From NCBI RefSeq assembly GCF_030034735.1, contig NZ_CP125370.1:3286001-3350000 (forward strand): a stretch of DNA of 64,000 nt, written 5' to 3'. The translations under genes and the position numbers were made by a program. This document shows, one piece after another, positions 56,862-64,000 of this stretch; positions within the stretch are counted from its first letter, which is position 1; the number at the start of each line of letters is the position of its first letter. Source of the stretch: Paenibacillus sp. RC334. GTDB taxonomy: Bacteria; Bacillota; Bacilli; Paenibacillales; Paenibacillaceae. The notes below the pieces were generated by a model, which was given only the letters and a program-made list of their open reading frames with translations, was not told the origin of the DNA and ran no database searches.

Positions 56862-56892
56862 TAGTACCATCTTGTCTTAAAACCTGGTACTA
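56862..56892. repeat. Inverted repeat between lpdV and bkdAA
   Basis: Perfect arms TAGTACCA / TGGTACTA, 8 bases each, with a 15-base spacer, about 45 bases before bkdAA. It could be an operator or a processing hairpin. It is not a CodY-type box. Confidence 0.5.
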
Positions 56893-56959
56893 AACTCTGG
56901 CTAACTCCATTATAATCCTTTTCTCCCCAAAAAGAAAAGCACCGATTTATTTGAATTAT

Positions 56960-58381
56960 TTAAATCCCTATCGCCTGTCCATCAACCGCCAGCATCGCTT
57001 CTCCCAAAATCTCCGACAATGTTGGATGCGGATGAGCCAGCTGTCCGACTTCCCACGGCGTAGCATCCAACAGCTGCGCAAGAGCCGCCTCGCTGATGAG
57101 ATCCGTTACATGCGTACCGATCATATGTACACCGAGAATATCATTTGTTTTCTCATCGGCAATCACTTTAACGAAGCCGTCCCGACTACCGTACACCAGC
57201 GATTTTGCGATAGCTTGAAAAGGGAACTTCCCTGTCTTCACCTGATGTCCACGCTCACGGGCTTCTTGCTCCGTCAAGCCGACACTCGCTGCCTCAGGAC
57301 GTGTATAAATACAACGCGGAATCAGATAATTCGGTATGCTGTGAACCACTTCGCCCGCCAGATGATGGACCGCCAGCAGCCCTTCATGGCTCGCTGCATG
57401 CGCCAGTTGTAAGCCCCCGATGCAATCCCCGATCGCATAAATATGCGGCTCATTCGTCTGCAAATGCTCGTTAACCGATATAAAGCCACGCTCTACTCGG
57501 ATATCCGTATTTTCCAGCCCGATATTTTCCACATTCGCCTGACGACCTACCGAAATAAGCAGCTTGGAAGCGCTGATTGTTTCGGTTTCGTCCCCCTTTT
57601 GCACGTCAATCTGTACGCCTTCCTCATCCTTACCGTACGTTTCAGCCAGCACTTGCGAGCCCGTCAGCACCTTGACTCCACGCTTGGTTAACAGGCGCTG
57701 CATTTCACGCGAAACGTCCTCGTCCTCGGTTGGAATAAGCCGATTCGCCGCCTCAACCACCGTAACCTCCACGCCAAAATCGTTCAGCATGGAAGCCCAT
57801 TCCACGCCAATAACGCCACCACCTACGATAATCAGGGAAGCGGGCAGTTCTTCCATCGTCAACGCTTCGTCACTGCTCAAAATAAATTCGCCATCCGGCT
57901 CCAATCCGGGCAGTACACGCGGTCGTGATCCCGTTGCAATAATAAGATGGGCAGGAACAATCGTCTCCATCTCGCCATCTTCCAGCTCCACGGCAACTGC
58001 ACCGCTTTTTGGTGAAAAAATCGACGGCCCAATTACGCGTCCTTTGCCGCTCAGCACCGTGATTTTATTTTTACGCATCAAAAATTGCACGCCCTGATGT
58101 AGCTGCTCCACAACGGCTTCCTTGCGCTCTTGTACCTTAGGGAAAACAAGTTGCGCTCCCGAGGTCTCAATGCCGTATTGCGCACTTTCCTTAATCGTCG
58201 CATATACTTCCGCACTGCGCAGCAAAGCCTTGCTCGGGATACATCCACGATGCAGACAGGTTCCACCTAGTTTGTCCTTTTCAATAATAACGACTTCCTT
58301 GCCGAGCTGGGCTGCACGAATTGCTGCCACATATCCCCCGGTTCCTCCGCCCAAAATTGCAACATCACAATGTATAGTCAT
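56960..58381 (-). CDS. lpdV: Dihydrolipoyl dehydrogenase (E3)
   Basis: Flavoenzyme of 473 residues that reoxidises the lipoyl group of E2. FAD-binding AILGGGTGGYVAAIRAAQLG, the redox disulphide in GGTCLHRGCIPSK, NAD-binding IIVGGGVIGVEWASML, GDCIGGLQLAHAASHEG and the catalytic His-Glu region AHPHPTLSEIL are all present. It is the first gene of the bkd operon. Confidence 0.95.
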   Translation of the reverse strand: MTIHCDVAILGGGTGGYVAAIRAAQLGKEVVIIEKDKLGGTCLHRGCIPSKALLRSAEVYATIKESAQYGIETSGAQLVFPKVQERKEAVVEQLHQGVQFLMRKNKITVLSGKGRVIGPSIFSPKSGAVAVELEDGEMETIVPAHLIIATGSRPRVLPGLEPDGEFILSSDEALTMEELPASLIIVGGGVIGVEWASMLNDFGVEVTVVEAANRLIPTEDEDVSREMQRLLTKRGVKVLTGSQVLAETYGKDEEGVQIDVQKGDETETISASKLLISVGRQANVENIGLENTDIRVERGFISVNEHLQTNEPHIYAIGDCIGGLQLAHAASHEGLLAVHHLAGEVVHSIPNYLIPRCIYTRPEAASVGLTEQEARERGHQVKTGKFPFQAIAKSLVYGSRDGFVKVIADEKTNDILGVHMIGTHVTDLISEAALAQLLDATPWEVGQLAHPHPTLSEILGEAMLAVDGQAIGI

Positions 58382-58493
58382 GCTTCTCCTCCATTAACAT
58401 TGATTATATATAGCTTATTGTACTCTCTTTATTTCTCTGTACAAAATATAGTGTTATGCATAGACTACAGGCTGTCTAACAACCTGCAGCATA

Positions 58494-58706
58494 TCATTCA
58501 TATAAGGCATCCCGTAATTTGGTAGACATCCTTGACGTTTGGGCTGATTTGGCCCGTAGTGCTTTGCGAAACGATTCATTTTGCTTGCGCAGAAGATCAA
58601 GCTCCGTCTCCAGCTCCGTGATCAACTCTTGTGCCTGTGGGCTTACCAGCCCTTGCTCCAGTAATGCTTCTTTTTTGGCACTATAATCCGTATCTTTTTG
58701 GTCCAT
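58494..58706 (-). CDS. Small coiled-coil protein, unknown function
   Basis: 70 residues, highly helical. Heptads in the middle (ITELETELDLLRKQNESFRKAL) predict a coiled coil, followed by a basic tail. I recognise no family. It lies upstream of lpdV on the same strand after a gap of about 110 bases and is divergent from tdk. Confidence 0.6.
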   Translation of the reverse strand: MDQKDTDYSAKKEALLEQGLVSPQAQELITELETELDLLRKQNESFRKALRAKSAQTSRMSTKLRDALYE

Positions 58707-58849
58707 ACCTGTCCCCTCTTCCCCTTTATTCCACTATACTTCACCTTATCATGCTCACGGCAACAGAGCAATGACGTCCACATTTACATTCAAAGAATAG
58801 ATATACAATAACATGTCGAAAAACAATATATTTTCTCTAGTCTGTTTGC

Positions 58850-58872
58850 TGCACATTATGGTAATCTATAAT
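58850..58872 (+). promoter_or_regulatory. Possible sigma-A promoter of tdk
   Basis: TATAAT at 58867-58872 with a weak upstream element around TTTGCTG; about 65 bases before the tdk start. Confidence 0.4.
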
Positions 58873-58937
58873 GGCCTTTTCTTTCGGGAATGATGATTCA
58901 CAGCGTTATGCGCATGTTACAGAGAGGGGAATTCGCG

Positions 58938-59534
58938 TTGCATACAGGACGAATTACGATCATTACAGGCCCCATGTTTAGCGAAAAATCCGGCGAACTG
59001 ATTCGCCGCTGTCAAAAATTAATTCAATACGGACACCGCAAGGTGGTCGCTTACAAACCAGCTGAAGATAATCGCTACGCCAAGGACGAAATTGTAAGCC
59101 GCATCGGATATCGGCTGCCTGCCATCTCCATTCCGAAAAAACTCACAGATGAGCTCGTTCAGCGGATTTTGGAAGAAACGAAGGATGCCGATGTGGTCGC
59201 CTTTGATGAAGTACAGTTTTTCAGTCGTCACATCATGACGTTGGTGGAGGAGTTAGCCTACTGTGGCAAGCATGTGATTGCAGATGGACTCAATTTGGAC
59301 TACCGGGGTAAGGAATTCGGATATGTCGGCGGTTTACTCGCCATGGCAGATGACATCGAAAAGCTAGCTTCCTTTTGCGCCGTATGTGGAAGTTCAGAAG
59401 CTGTATATACCCAGCGTATGGTGAACGGAAAGCCTTCCACTGTAGGACCCATCGTAATGATCGGCGACTCAGAGGCGTATGAGCCACGTTGCCGTAATTG
59501 CTTTATACCACCCCATAAAGTGAACTGCGATTAG
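58938..59534 (+). CDS. tdk: Thymidine kinase-like protein with altered P-loop
   Basis: Type II thymidine kinase family, 198 residues from TTG 58938, behind GAGAGGGGA. Family motifs are DEVQFF, the lasso-type GLNLDYRGKEFG and two zinc CxxC pairs (CAVC, CRNC). The nucleotide-binding loop is odd: it reads GPMFSEKSGELIRR where the family has GPMFSGKSEELIRR, so the Walker A glycine before Lys is Glu, and the following Glu is Gly. Either the enzyme has altered or no kinase activity, or it represents a divergent paralogue. Upstream in-frame codons (ATG 58890) lack a ribosome binding site. Confidence 0.8.
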   Translation: MHTGRITIITGPMFSEKSGELIRRCQKLIQYGHRKVVAYKPAEDNRYAKDEIVSRIGYRLPAISIPKKLTDELVQRILEETKDADVVAFDEVQFFSRHIMTLVEELAYCGKHVIADGLNLDYRGKEFGYVGGLLAMADDIEKLASFCAVCGSSEAVYTQRMVNGKPSTVGPIVMIGDSEAYEPRCRNCFIPPHKVNCD

Positions 59535-59704
59535 CACGGAAAATTTGCCGTCAGGCTGCGATAAAAGCACGACAACCAGCGGATTTTTTCTTGTGTTTTT
59601 TTGGAACGATTCGAGCAATTGCCCCGTATATCCGGTTAAGCTGTACAAGTTTTCTTAGTTTTCGTATGAATACTATGACCATGATATTATCGGGGGGCTT
59701 ACTT

Positions 59705-60481
59705 ATGAGTTTTTTCAACAAGATCTTGGCAAGTGCAGGAATTGGTTCAGCTAAAGTCGATACATTGGTGGACCAGGCCGTGTATGTCCCTGGCGAGGAG
59801 CTTAGTGGCATCATGCGCATCAAAGGTGGTAAAATTGATCAGGAAATCGGCAAAATCGATATCGAACTTAAAACCGAATATATCGAAGAGCACGATGACA
59901 AGAAGACTACTTCCACCTGCTGCATCGCTCGGGTCAAGGTATCCGACGGCTTTCATTTAAAGCAAGGTCAGGAGCTTGAAATTCCTTTTTCTTTTCGGTT
60001 GCCATTGGAAACACCTGTCACTCATGCCAAACAACCTGTATGGCTGGATACAGCATTAGACATCGGTATGGCCTTGGACCCGACCGACCGTGACTCGCTC
60101 AAAATCGAGCCGCATCCCTATATGAATACGGTGTTTGAGGCCGTTCACCTGTTGGGCTTCCGATTCCGTTCTTCCACCTGTGAACGTCATCCCAAGCTGG
60201 GACGCGGTGTTCCATTTGTACAGGAATTTGAATTTACGCCCGGATCGGAATATGCACGCGATATCGAGGAGCTGGAGCTAATTATGCAGTTGGAGCCTGA
60301 AGGCGTCCATGTGCTTGTGGAAGTGGATCGCAGAGGTAGAGGATTGTCCGGTTGGCTGGAAACTGCCTTTGATATGGACGAGCGTCATGCCTGGTTGAGC
60401 TTAAGCAAGCAAGAGCTGTCTTATGGACCAGATCATATCGCAGAGGCGCTGAAGGAACTGCTCGACAGACAGATTCGATAA
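59705..60481 (+). CDS. spo0M: Sporulation-control protein Spo0M
   Basis: Arrestin-like beta-sandwich protein of 258 residues. In B. subtilis Spo0M influences early sporulation. The ATG at 59705 (MSFFNKILASAGIGSAKVDT) follows GGGGGGC. The conserved VYVPGEELSGIMRIKGG and EVDRRGRGLSGWL are visible. The frame is open upstream but without a start site. The 170 bases between tdk and this gene hold nothing that I recognise. Confidence 0.92.
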   Translation: MSFFNKILASAGIGSAKVDTLVDQAVYVPGEELSGIMRIKGGKIDQEIGKIDIELKTEYIEEHDDKKTTSTCCIARVKVSDGFHLKQGQELEIPFSFRLPLETPVTHAKQPVWLDTALDIGMALDPTDRDSLKIEPHPYMNTVFEAVHLLGFRFRSSTCERHPKLGRGVPFVQEFEFTPGSEYARDIEELELIMQLEPEGVHVLVEVDRRGRGLSGWLETAFDMDERHAWLSLSKQELSYGPDHIAEALKELLDRQIR

Positions 60482-60497
60482 ATATGTTGATATAACA

Positions 60498-60537
60498 AAA
60501 AATCCCCGCCGTTTAAGTCACGATTGGGGATTTTTAT
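60498..60537 (+). terminator. Terminator after spo0M
   Basis: AAAAATCCCC pairs with GGGGATTTTT around an 18-base loop, ending in TTTTTATG. Confidence 0.82.
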
Positions 60538-60579
60538 GCTCTTCAAAATACTCTGCCATTTCCGTATCATCTGCACCGG

Positions 60580-60984
60580 CTAAAGTGGCAGCATGTCCTG
60601 TCGTTCCGCCTTGTGCTTGCAATCCTTGCATACCCCGTACAGAGAACCATTGTCATCTGCGTAAAAGGTTAATTTGTCTTCTTTTTTACAAAAGGAGCAT
60701 TTTTGCTTGCCCGTGCTCTGGATAGAGTCAGACAGTCCAAACCCAGATTGGACTTGAATACCAGCTGCATTTGTATTCGCGCGGGAATCCGAAGATACCT
60801 TAGATTTGGACACGTTTCCGGTCCGGGATTGTCGGGCAGACTTACGAGGACGAAATTCAACGACATTACTGTTCCGCTGTCCATTCACTTGTTTTTTGCT
60901 GCTGCGACCACGCCATGCCATAACAATCCAACCCAACGCCACCAACAACACGCCGACGATCACCCAAGTTAGACTATTCCACAT
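60580..60984 (-). CDS. Membrane-anchored zinc-ribbon protein, unknown function
   Basis: 134 residues. N-terminal membrane segment (WVIVGVLLVALGWIVMAW), a basic and Ser/Asn-rich middle that is probably disordered, and a C-terminal zinc ribbon with CSFC and CKDC pairs. I recognise no family. The gene is convergent with spo0M. Confidence 0.65.
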   Translation of the reverse strand: MWNSLTWVIVGVLLVALGWIVMAWRGRSSKKQVNGQRNSNVVEFRPRKSARQSRTGNVSKSKVSSDSRANTNAAGIQVQSGFGLSDSIQSTGKQKCSFCKKEDKLTFYADDNGSLYGVCKDCKHKAERQDMLPL

Positions 60985-61051
60985 GCCTTCATCCCCGCCT
61001 TTGCTTTAAAATCGTTTGGTTTGCTTCCACTTCCTCGTACAGTACAGGCTT

Positions 61052-61425
61052 TATTTTATTTCGTCTAACGGAATCCCGTTCAGTGCAATAACCTTGCCTA
61101 TCACCTTATTCGTTGAAATATATCCAAGAAGACGACTGTCTGTGCCGTTCATCCGATTGTCTCCCAACACAAAAATCATACCTTCCGGTACAACATTCGA
61201 CTCACCTCTTAACGGGAAATTAAGCATGTTAGGTAAGTCGCCTTTTTACAAATTGTACATCATCCTTCTGAAAAACGATAATATCCCCTCGCTGAAAACT
61301 GTTTTCCTTGTAATAATGCTTATCCACTGCCATATGATCCTCTGCCATCATAGTAGGCTGCATCGAAGGCCCATGCACTGAGTATGGCTTTACATCATCA
61401 CTTATATTGATAATACCTAGTGCTA
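61052..61425 (-). pseudogene. Broken signal peptidase I (LepB/Sip type)
   Basis: Reads VKPYSVHGPSMQPTMM with the catalytic Ser motif, then RGDIIVFQKDDVQFVKR with the catalytic Lys region, and stops at TAA. In another frame it resumes FPLRGESNVVPEGMIFVLGD and NRMNGTDSRLLGYIS to about 61052. Roughly 20 codons around the LPGE box are deleted, the frame is lost, and the N-terminal membrane anchor is missing. Type I signal peptidases exist in several copies in such genomes, so loss of one is tolerable. Confidence 0.8.
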
Positions 61426-61530
61426 AACAAAAACAGTCACCCCCCGAGAGGATGACCTATTCATAAAGTTTTTATCATTTACCATAATTATCAATATATT
61501 AACATATCTGAGGTTATTGGGCTATCTTTT

Positions 61531-61707
61531 TTAATCCTTCCCAATTTTCTTTGGAGTTTCCACTACAGAAGGTTTTTTAGTGACTTTCAGATAACATTCG
61601 GCACAAATCACAATTCCTCTATACAGAACGATCGACTCTTTACTATTACAGAATATGCAATGGTGGAAATGGGAACGTACTTTAAGCTTGTGTAATTTCC
61701 CTGTCAT
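61531..61707 (-). CDS. Small zinc-binding candidate (58 aa)
   Basis: ATG at 61707 preceded by AAGGAGG. The product has two CxxC pairs (C17-C20 and C35-C38) and a basic, Pro-containing tail. It is the second gene after the small HTH protein on the same strand, 45 bases downstream. I recognise no family. Confidence 0.6.
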   Translation of the reverse strand: MTGKLHKLKVRSHFHHCIFCNSKESIVLYRGIVICAECYLKVTKKPSVVETPKKIGKD

Positions 61708-61751
61708 TCAGCATTCCTCCTTCATATATAACATGAATCATCTTTGAACGC

Positions 61752-61961
61752 CTATTTCGTAAATGTATCATCAATACCGAGCAATTCATAAACTAATCGC
61801 CTATATCGTTTAGCTTTGCGGGTTCCATGGATTAGATTCGATAGGCGGGACGTGGGAATTTGGTAAGTCTCGCAAAAGGTTTGTTGATCCATATGCCTTT
61901 CAACCAACTTCTGCTTAATCGCCCATCCAAAATCAGTTACAGTATGTTTATTGTTATTCAA
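61752..61961 (-). CDS. Small helix-turn-helix protein (69 aa)
   Basis: The whole protein resembles a lone XRE-type DNA-binding domain: DFGWAIKQKLVERHMDQQTF forms the first helices and IPTSRLSNLIHGTRKAKRYR the recognition part. It starts at TTG 61961 behind AAGGAG with a short (4-base) spacer. It overlaps the 5' end of the TPR receptor gene on the other strand by a few codons and may form an operon with the 58-residue protein. Such small regulators are common near phage-derived genes. Its target is unknown. Confidence 0.6.
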   Translation of the reverse strand: MNNNKHTVTDFGWAIKQKLVERHMDQQTFCETYQIPTSRLSNLIHGTRKAKRYRRLVYELLGIDDTFTK

Positions 61962-63077
61962 AAGACTCCTTACGACTGCATAGCCGTCGTTCTATCCCGT
62001 ATGCTGGAAGATTTAAACCAGCTTGAGTTGGTATTTGAAATCGCGGAGGAATTACATCATTCAGATAAACCGAAGGAAGCTGTTCCTTTCTATGAATACA
62101 TAGTGGAAAATGAGAAATATCAGCATTCGGAGCGTTTAGCCATAAGCCACTATAGGCTTTTTCGTGCTGCACTTGGTCAGAATTTGGAAAAGAACCGTGA
62201 AGCAGCGATACGTTTTGCGCCTTTTCGTAACCTTTTACCTGTAAACTATCAATTAGATGGTTATTATAAACTGACAGGTACATCGTTTAATCAGCATAAA
62301 TGGGATGAAGTCGAGGTATACGCTGATGAATTCCAAATCGTTGTAAAAGCTGCATACAATGATAAAATACGTAGACTAGAAAGCAAGAAGAAGGCTGAAC
62401 CACTTGTAACAGATCATCCTTTTGTTTTTTATTACGGATATAGTTATCTCTCGAAGTCTACAGCCCTTCAAAAGAAGGGAGAATATGAGGAAGCAAAAAA
62501 ATACATTTCAGCCTACGCTGATCTGAGTTGGATGCAAGGTTTACATGCAGATGATCGAAAACAAATAGAACAATTTAAATTATGGGCGGTAGGTAATAGA
62601 TACACACTCGACTTACTTTCAGGCAACATGGCGGTAATCCCCGGTTACATACAATATTTAAAAGAGCATCCTGATGAAATACTAGCGGGGCTACTTACTA
62701 TTTTAGAATCAGCGAATAAATATGGATTTCTTGTGGACGAAACATTAGAAGAATTCCGAGAACACACTTTAGGATTTGACCAGCGTAACGATATGACACA
62801 CAGTACTTATTATTCCTCTTTTCTCCAAGAGCTTGCGATCTATAATTTCAAAATTCAGAGGATGCATGAGGGCCTCAATTGCGCCTTGCATTACCTAATA
62901 TTATCCATTATTATGAATAACGACAGTGATTTCAAGCAAAGTGCTACAATGTTTGAATTTTACAAAAAGTCTGCTTCCCCTGAGCAAAAAAAAGAGTACG
63001 AAAAAATTATTAAGGAGGAATGGAACCGTGAAAAAGTCTCTAATTATTCATCTCATTCTGACTTTTGGACTACTTAG
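61944..63077 (+). CDS. AimR/Alo-like TPR peptide receptor lacking its HTH domain
   Basis: TPR-rich protein of about 377 residues similar to the peptide-binding part of the RRNPP-type Alo regulators described in P. polymyxa. Typical stretches are FEIAEELHHSDKPKEAVPFY, YQHSERLAISHYRLFRAALG, HPFVFYYGYSYL and YISAYADLSWMQGLHADDRK. Full-length members begin with a helix-turn-helix of about 60 residues; here homology begins near YDCIAVVLSRMLEDL and the upstream bases instead encode a minus-strand gene. ATG 61944 has no ribosome binding site. An overlapping peptide gene follows. It is probably a truncated, non-DNA-binding relic. Confidence 0.75.
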   Translation: MFIVIQKTPYDCIAVVLSRMLEDLNQLELVFEIAEELHHSDKPKEAVPFYEYIVENEKYQHSERLAISHYRLFRAALGQNLEKNREAAIRFAPFRNLLPVNYQLDGYYKLTGTSFNQHKWDEVEVYADEFQIVVKAAYNDKIRRLESKKKAEPLVTDHPFVFYYGYSYLSKSTALQKKGEYEEAKKYISAYADLSWMQGLHADDRKQIEQFKLWAVGNRYTLDLLSGNMAVIPGYIQYLKEHPDEILAGLLTILESANKYGFLVDETLEEFREHTLGFDQRNDMTHSTYYSSFLQELAIYNFKIQRMHEGLNCALHYLILSIIMNNDSDFKQSATMFEFYKKSASPEQKKEYEKIIKEEWNREKVSNYSSHSDFWTT

Positions 63078-63153
63078 TTTAATTCAACCGATATGGTAAA
63101 CCTCAACTAATGCTAAAGATAGTATCACAATAAATAATCATGGAATGAGTTAA
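63028..63153 (+). pseudogene. Secreted signalling-peptide precursor with in-frame stop
   Basis: Starts at GTG 63028 behind TAAGGAGGAA, inside the last 50 bases of the receptor gene in another frame. It encodes MKKSLIIHLILTFGLLSLIQ, a typical export signal, then PIW and a TAA stop at 63097-63099. The same frame continues past the stop as TSTNAKDSITINNHGMS to a second TAA at 63151-63153. With one sense codon instead of the first stop, it would be a 41-residue Phr/AloP-like precursor ending in NNHGMS. Length, signal and overlap with the receptor fit such precursors. Confidence 0.65.
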
Positions 63154-63247
63154 AATACTGCACTTCGCTTATAGCAGAATACATCTATTTCTAAAATGAA
63201 ACCTCGTTATAAAGACACTTCATTGGACTACATTCTAATTTACTACC

Positions 63248-63297
63248 AAAAAAGTTAAGCTCATCCCACTTTCAAAATTCGGGATGAGCGTTTTAGC
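63248..63297 (+). terminator. Terminator after the receptor-peptide module
   Basis: GCTCATCCC pairs with GGGATGAGC around a short loop, followed by GTTTTAGC. Bases 63154-63247 hold no gene I can support. Confidence 0.65.
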
Positions 63298-63373
63298 ATT
63301 CAATTTCATTGATTCTAATGTATGACTTGGATAATAAGCATTAATTCCTAGCTAAAATTATTTTCAAAGTTAG

Positions 63374-63541
63374 ATTCATTCTCTAGTTTATAATATTTCA
63401 AATTCAAATGCCCCTGTCATTCCGTGTAATACATCACATGTTATAAACACATTGGAGGATCTTACTGGTAAGAGACATAATCTAACCGATATGCTGGAAT
63501 ATATTCCAAGTAACGCAAAAGACGATCACACTCCTGCTTGA
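63374..63541 (+). pseudogene. Unassigned coding remnant
   Basis: Open frame without start signal, reading NAPVIPCNTSHVINTLEDLT and HNLTDMLEYIPSNAKDD to a stop at 63539-63541. The PCNTSH motif recalls aspartate/glutamate racemases, but the match is short and I am unsure. It is followed directly by a terminator, which suggests the 3' end of a former gene. Confidence 0.35.
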
Positions 63542-63568
63542 TAGAGGGCGATCGTCTTCTGTTTTTTT
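63515..63568 (+). terminator. Rho-independent terminator
   Basis: AAGACGATC pairs with GATCGTCTT, followed by CTGTTTTTTT. Confidence 0.8.
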
Positions 63569-63586
63569 GCTAAACTATACTTTCTC

Positions 63587-63904
63587 TTACTCCCCTCGAT
63601 AATAAAAATCTACGAACCTTTTCGTCAACGGATTAAACTTATCAAAACGTTTTCGATGCGTTAAAAAACCTGATTTATGAACTTGCTCTGCCAATGCTTC
63701 TACATCTTCAAATCGCTTAAAAAACGGTAGCGTATACGCGTCGATGTCTTCAACAATCTCTTGGACCACCCGCCCCCTTTCTGTTTCCGTAGACACATGG
63801 TAATCGTAATCCTTGTTTTCCGTATACTTCTTGGTCAGAGCAATCAACTCACTGTGAAAACAAGACCCTGTACCGCACTGTTTTTTTATTTCTTTGGATT
63901 CCAC
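63587..63904 (-). CDS. Hypothetical protein, probably a C-terminal fragment
   Basis: 105 residues with VEDIDAYTLPFFKRFEDVEALAEQ near the middle, which resembles the C-terminal part of DUF4304-like proteins. The GTG at 63904 has no ribosome binding site and the N-terminal residues do not match a known domain start, so the gene may have lost its 5' part. Confidence 0.45.
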   Translation of the reverse strand: MESKEIKKQCGTGSCFHSELIALTKKYTENKDYDYHVSTETERGRVVQEIVEDIDAYTLPFFKRFEDVEALAEQVHKSGFLTHRKRFDKFNPLTKRFVDFYYRGE

Positions 63905-63945
63905 GATTATGTAAACTTTTGTTCAGTATTGGATTGCCCCAAAAT

Positions 63946-63982
63946 AAAAAGAGACAGCGTGTTATTACACACACCGTCTCTG
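63946..63982 (-). terminator. Terminator of a gene beyond the right edge
   Basis: Minus strand GAGACgGTGTG-tgtaataa-CACgcTGTCTC followed by TTTTTATTTT. The gene it ends lies to the right of the window. Confidence 0.75.
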
Positions 63983-64000
63983 CTGAATCCCAGCTTGATT

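Overview
The window is chromosomal DNA from a spore-forming, low-to-mid GC Gram-positive bacterium. Gene order and protein families point to Paenibacillus, most likely the P. polymyxa group. The evidence is a dense set of sporulation and germination genes (ypeB, spmAB, dacB, tgl, ytfJ, spoIIA, dacF, spoVA, spoIIM, mciZ, spo0M), a T-box leader, an FMN riboswitch, many genes with GTG or TTG starts and strong Shine-Dalgarno sites, and a peptide-sensing TPR protein of the kind reported from P. polymyxa. I saw no rRNA, tRNA, CRISPR array or insertion sequence. Most genes are on the minus strand.

Layout. 1-10 kb: der (cut by the window edge), an S1-domain protein, plsC, cmk, a PilZ protein, ypeB, a tiny zinc protein, prsW and a MecA-type adaptor, then a plus-strand lipoprotein deacetylase and a CPBP protease. 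10.2-12.5 kb: a T-box leader and serA. 12.6-20.6 kb: resDE, rluB, spmAB-dacB, tgl, ytfJ. 20.8-25.3 kb: scpAB and a short riboflavin operon (ribE-ribB-ribH) behind an FMN riboswitch. 25.5-28.8 kb: a two-gene 2-oxoacid:ferredoxin oxidoreductase. 29-37 kb: ppiB, lysA, spoVAF, spoVAB, spoVAA, the spoIIA operon and dacF. 37.2-43.7 kb is accessory: remnants of a glutamine-type ABC transporter and a peptidase, an MFS/LysR pair, a MocR remnant and a pectate-lyase-fold protein. 43.9-60.5 kb: an O-antigen-ligase-like protein, punA, xerD, fur, spoIIM, an EndoQ-like gene and nudF, mciZ, a peptidase, prli42, lipB, the branched-chain keto-acid dehydrogenase operon, an unusual tdk and spo0M. 60.5-64 kb is accessory: a broken signal peptidase, two small DNA/zinc-binding candidates, an AimR/Alo-like TPR receptor without its DNA-binding domain, an overlapping peptide gene with an in-frame stop, and other fragments.

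Two themes stand out. First, several core genes are interrupted by single-base-type shifts, three in homopolymer runs (plsC, the oxidoreductase gamma-delta gene, spoVAA). This looks like sequencing or assembly error unless re-sequencing confirms it. A further shift apparently joins nudF to the EndoQ-like gene. Second, several operons lack members found at the same place in Bacillus subtilis: resABC between rluB and resD, spoVAC-D-E between spoVAB and spoVAF, and ribD and the RibA half of ribBA in the riboflavin operon. The most novel element is the degraded peptide quorum-sensing module at 61.9-63.2 kb.
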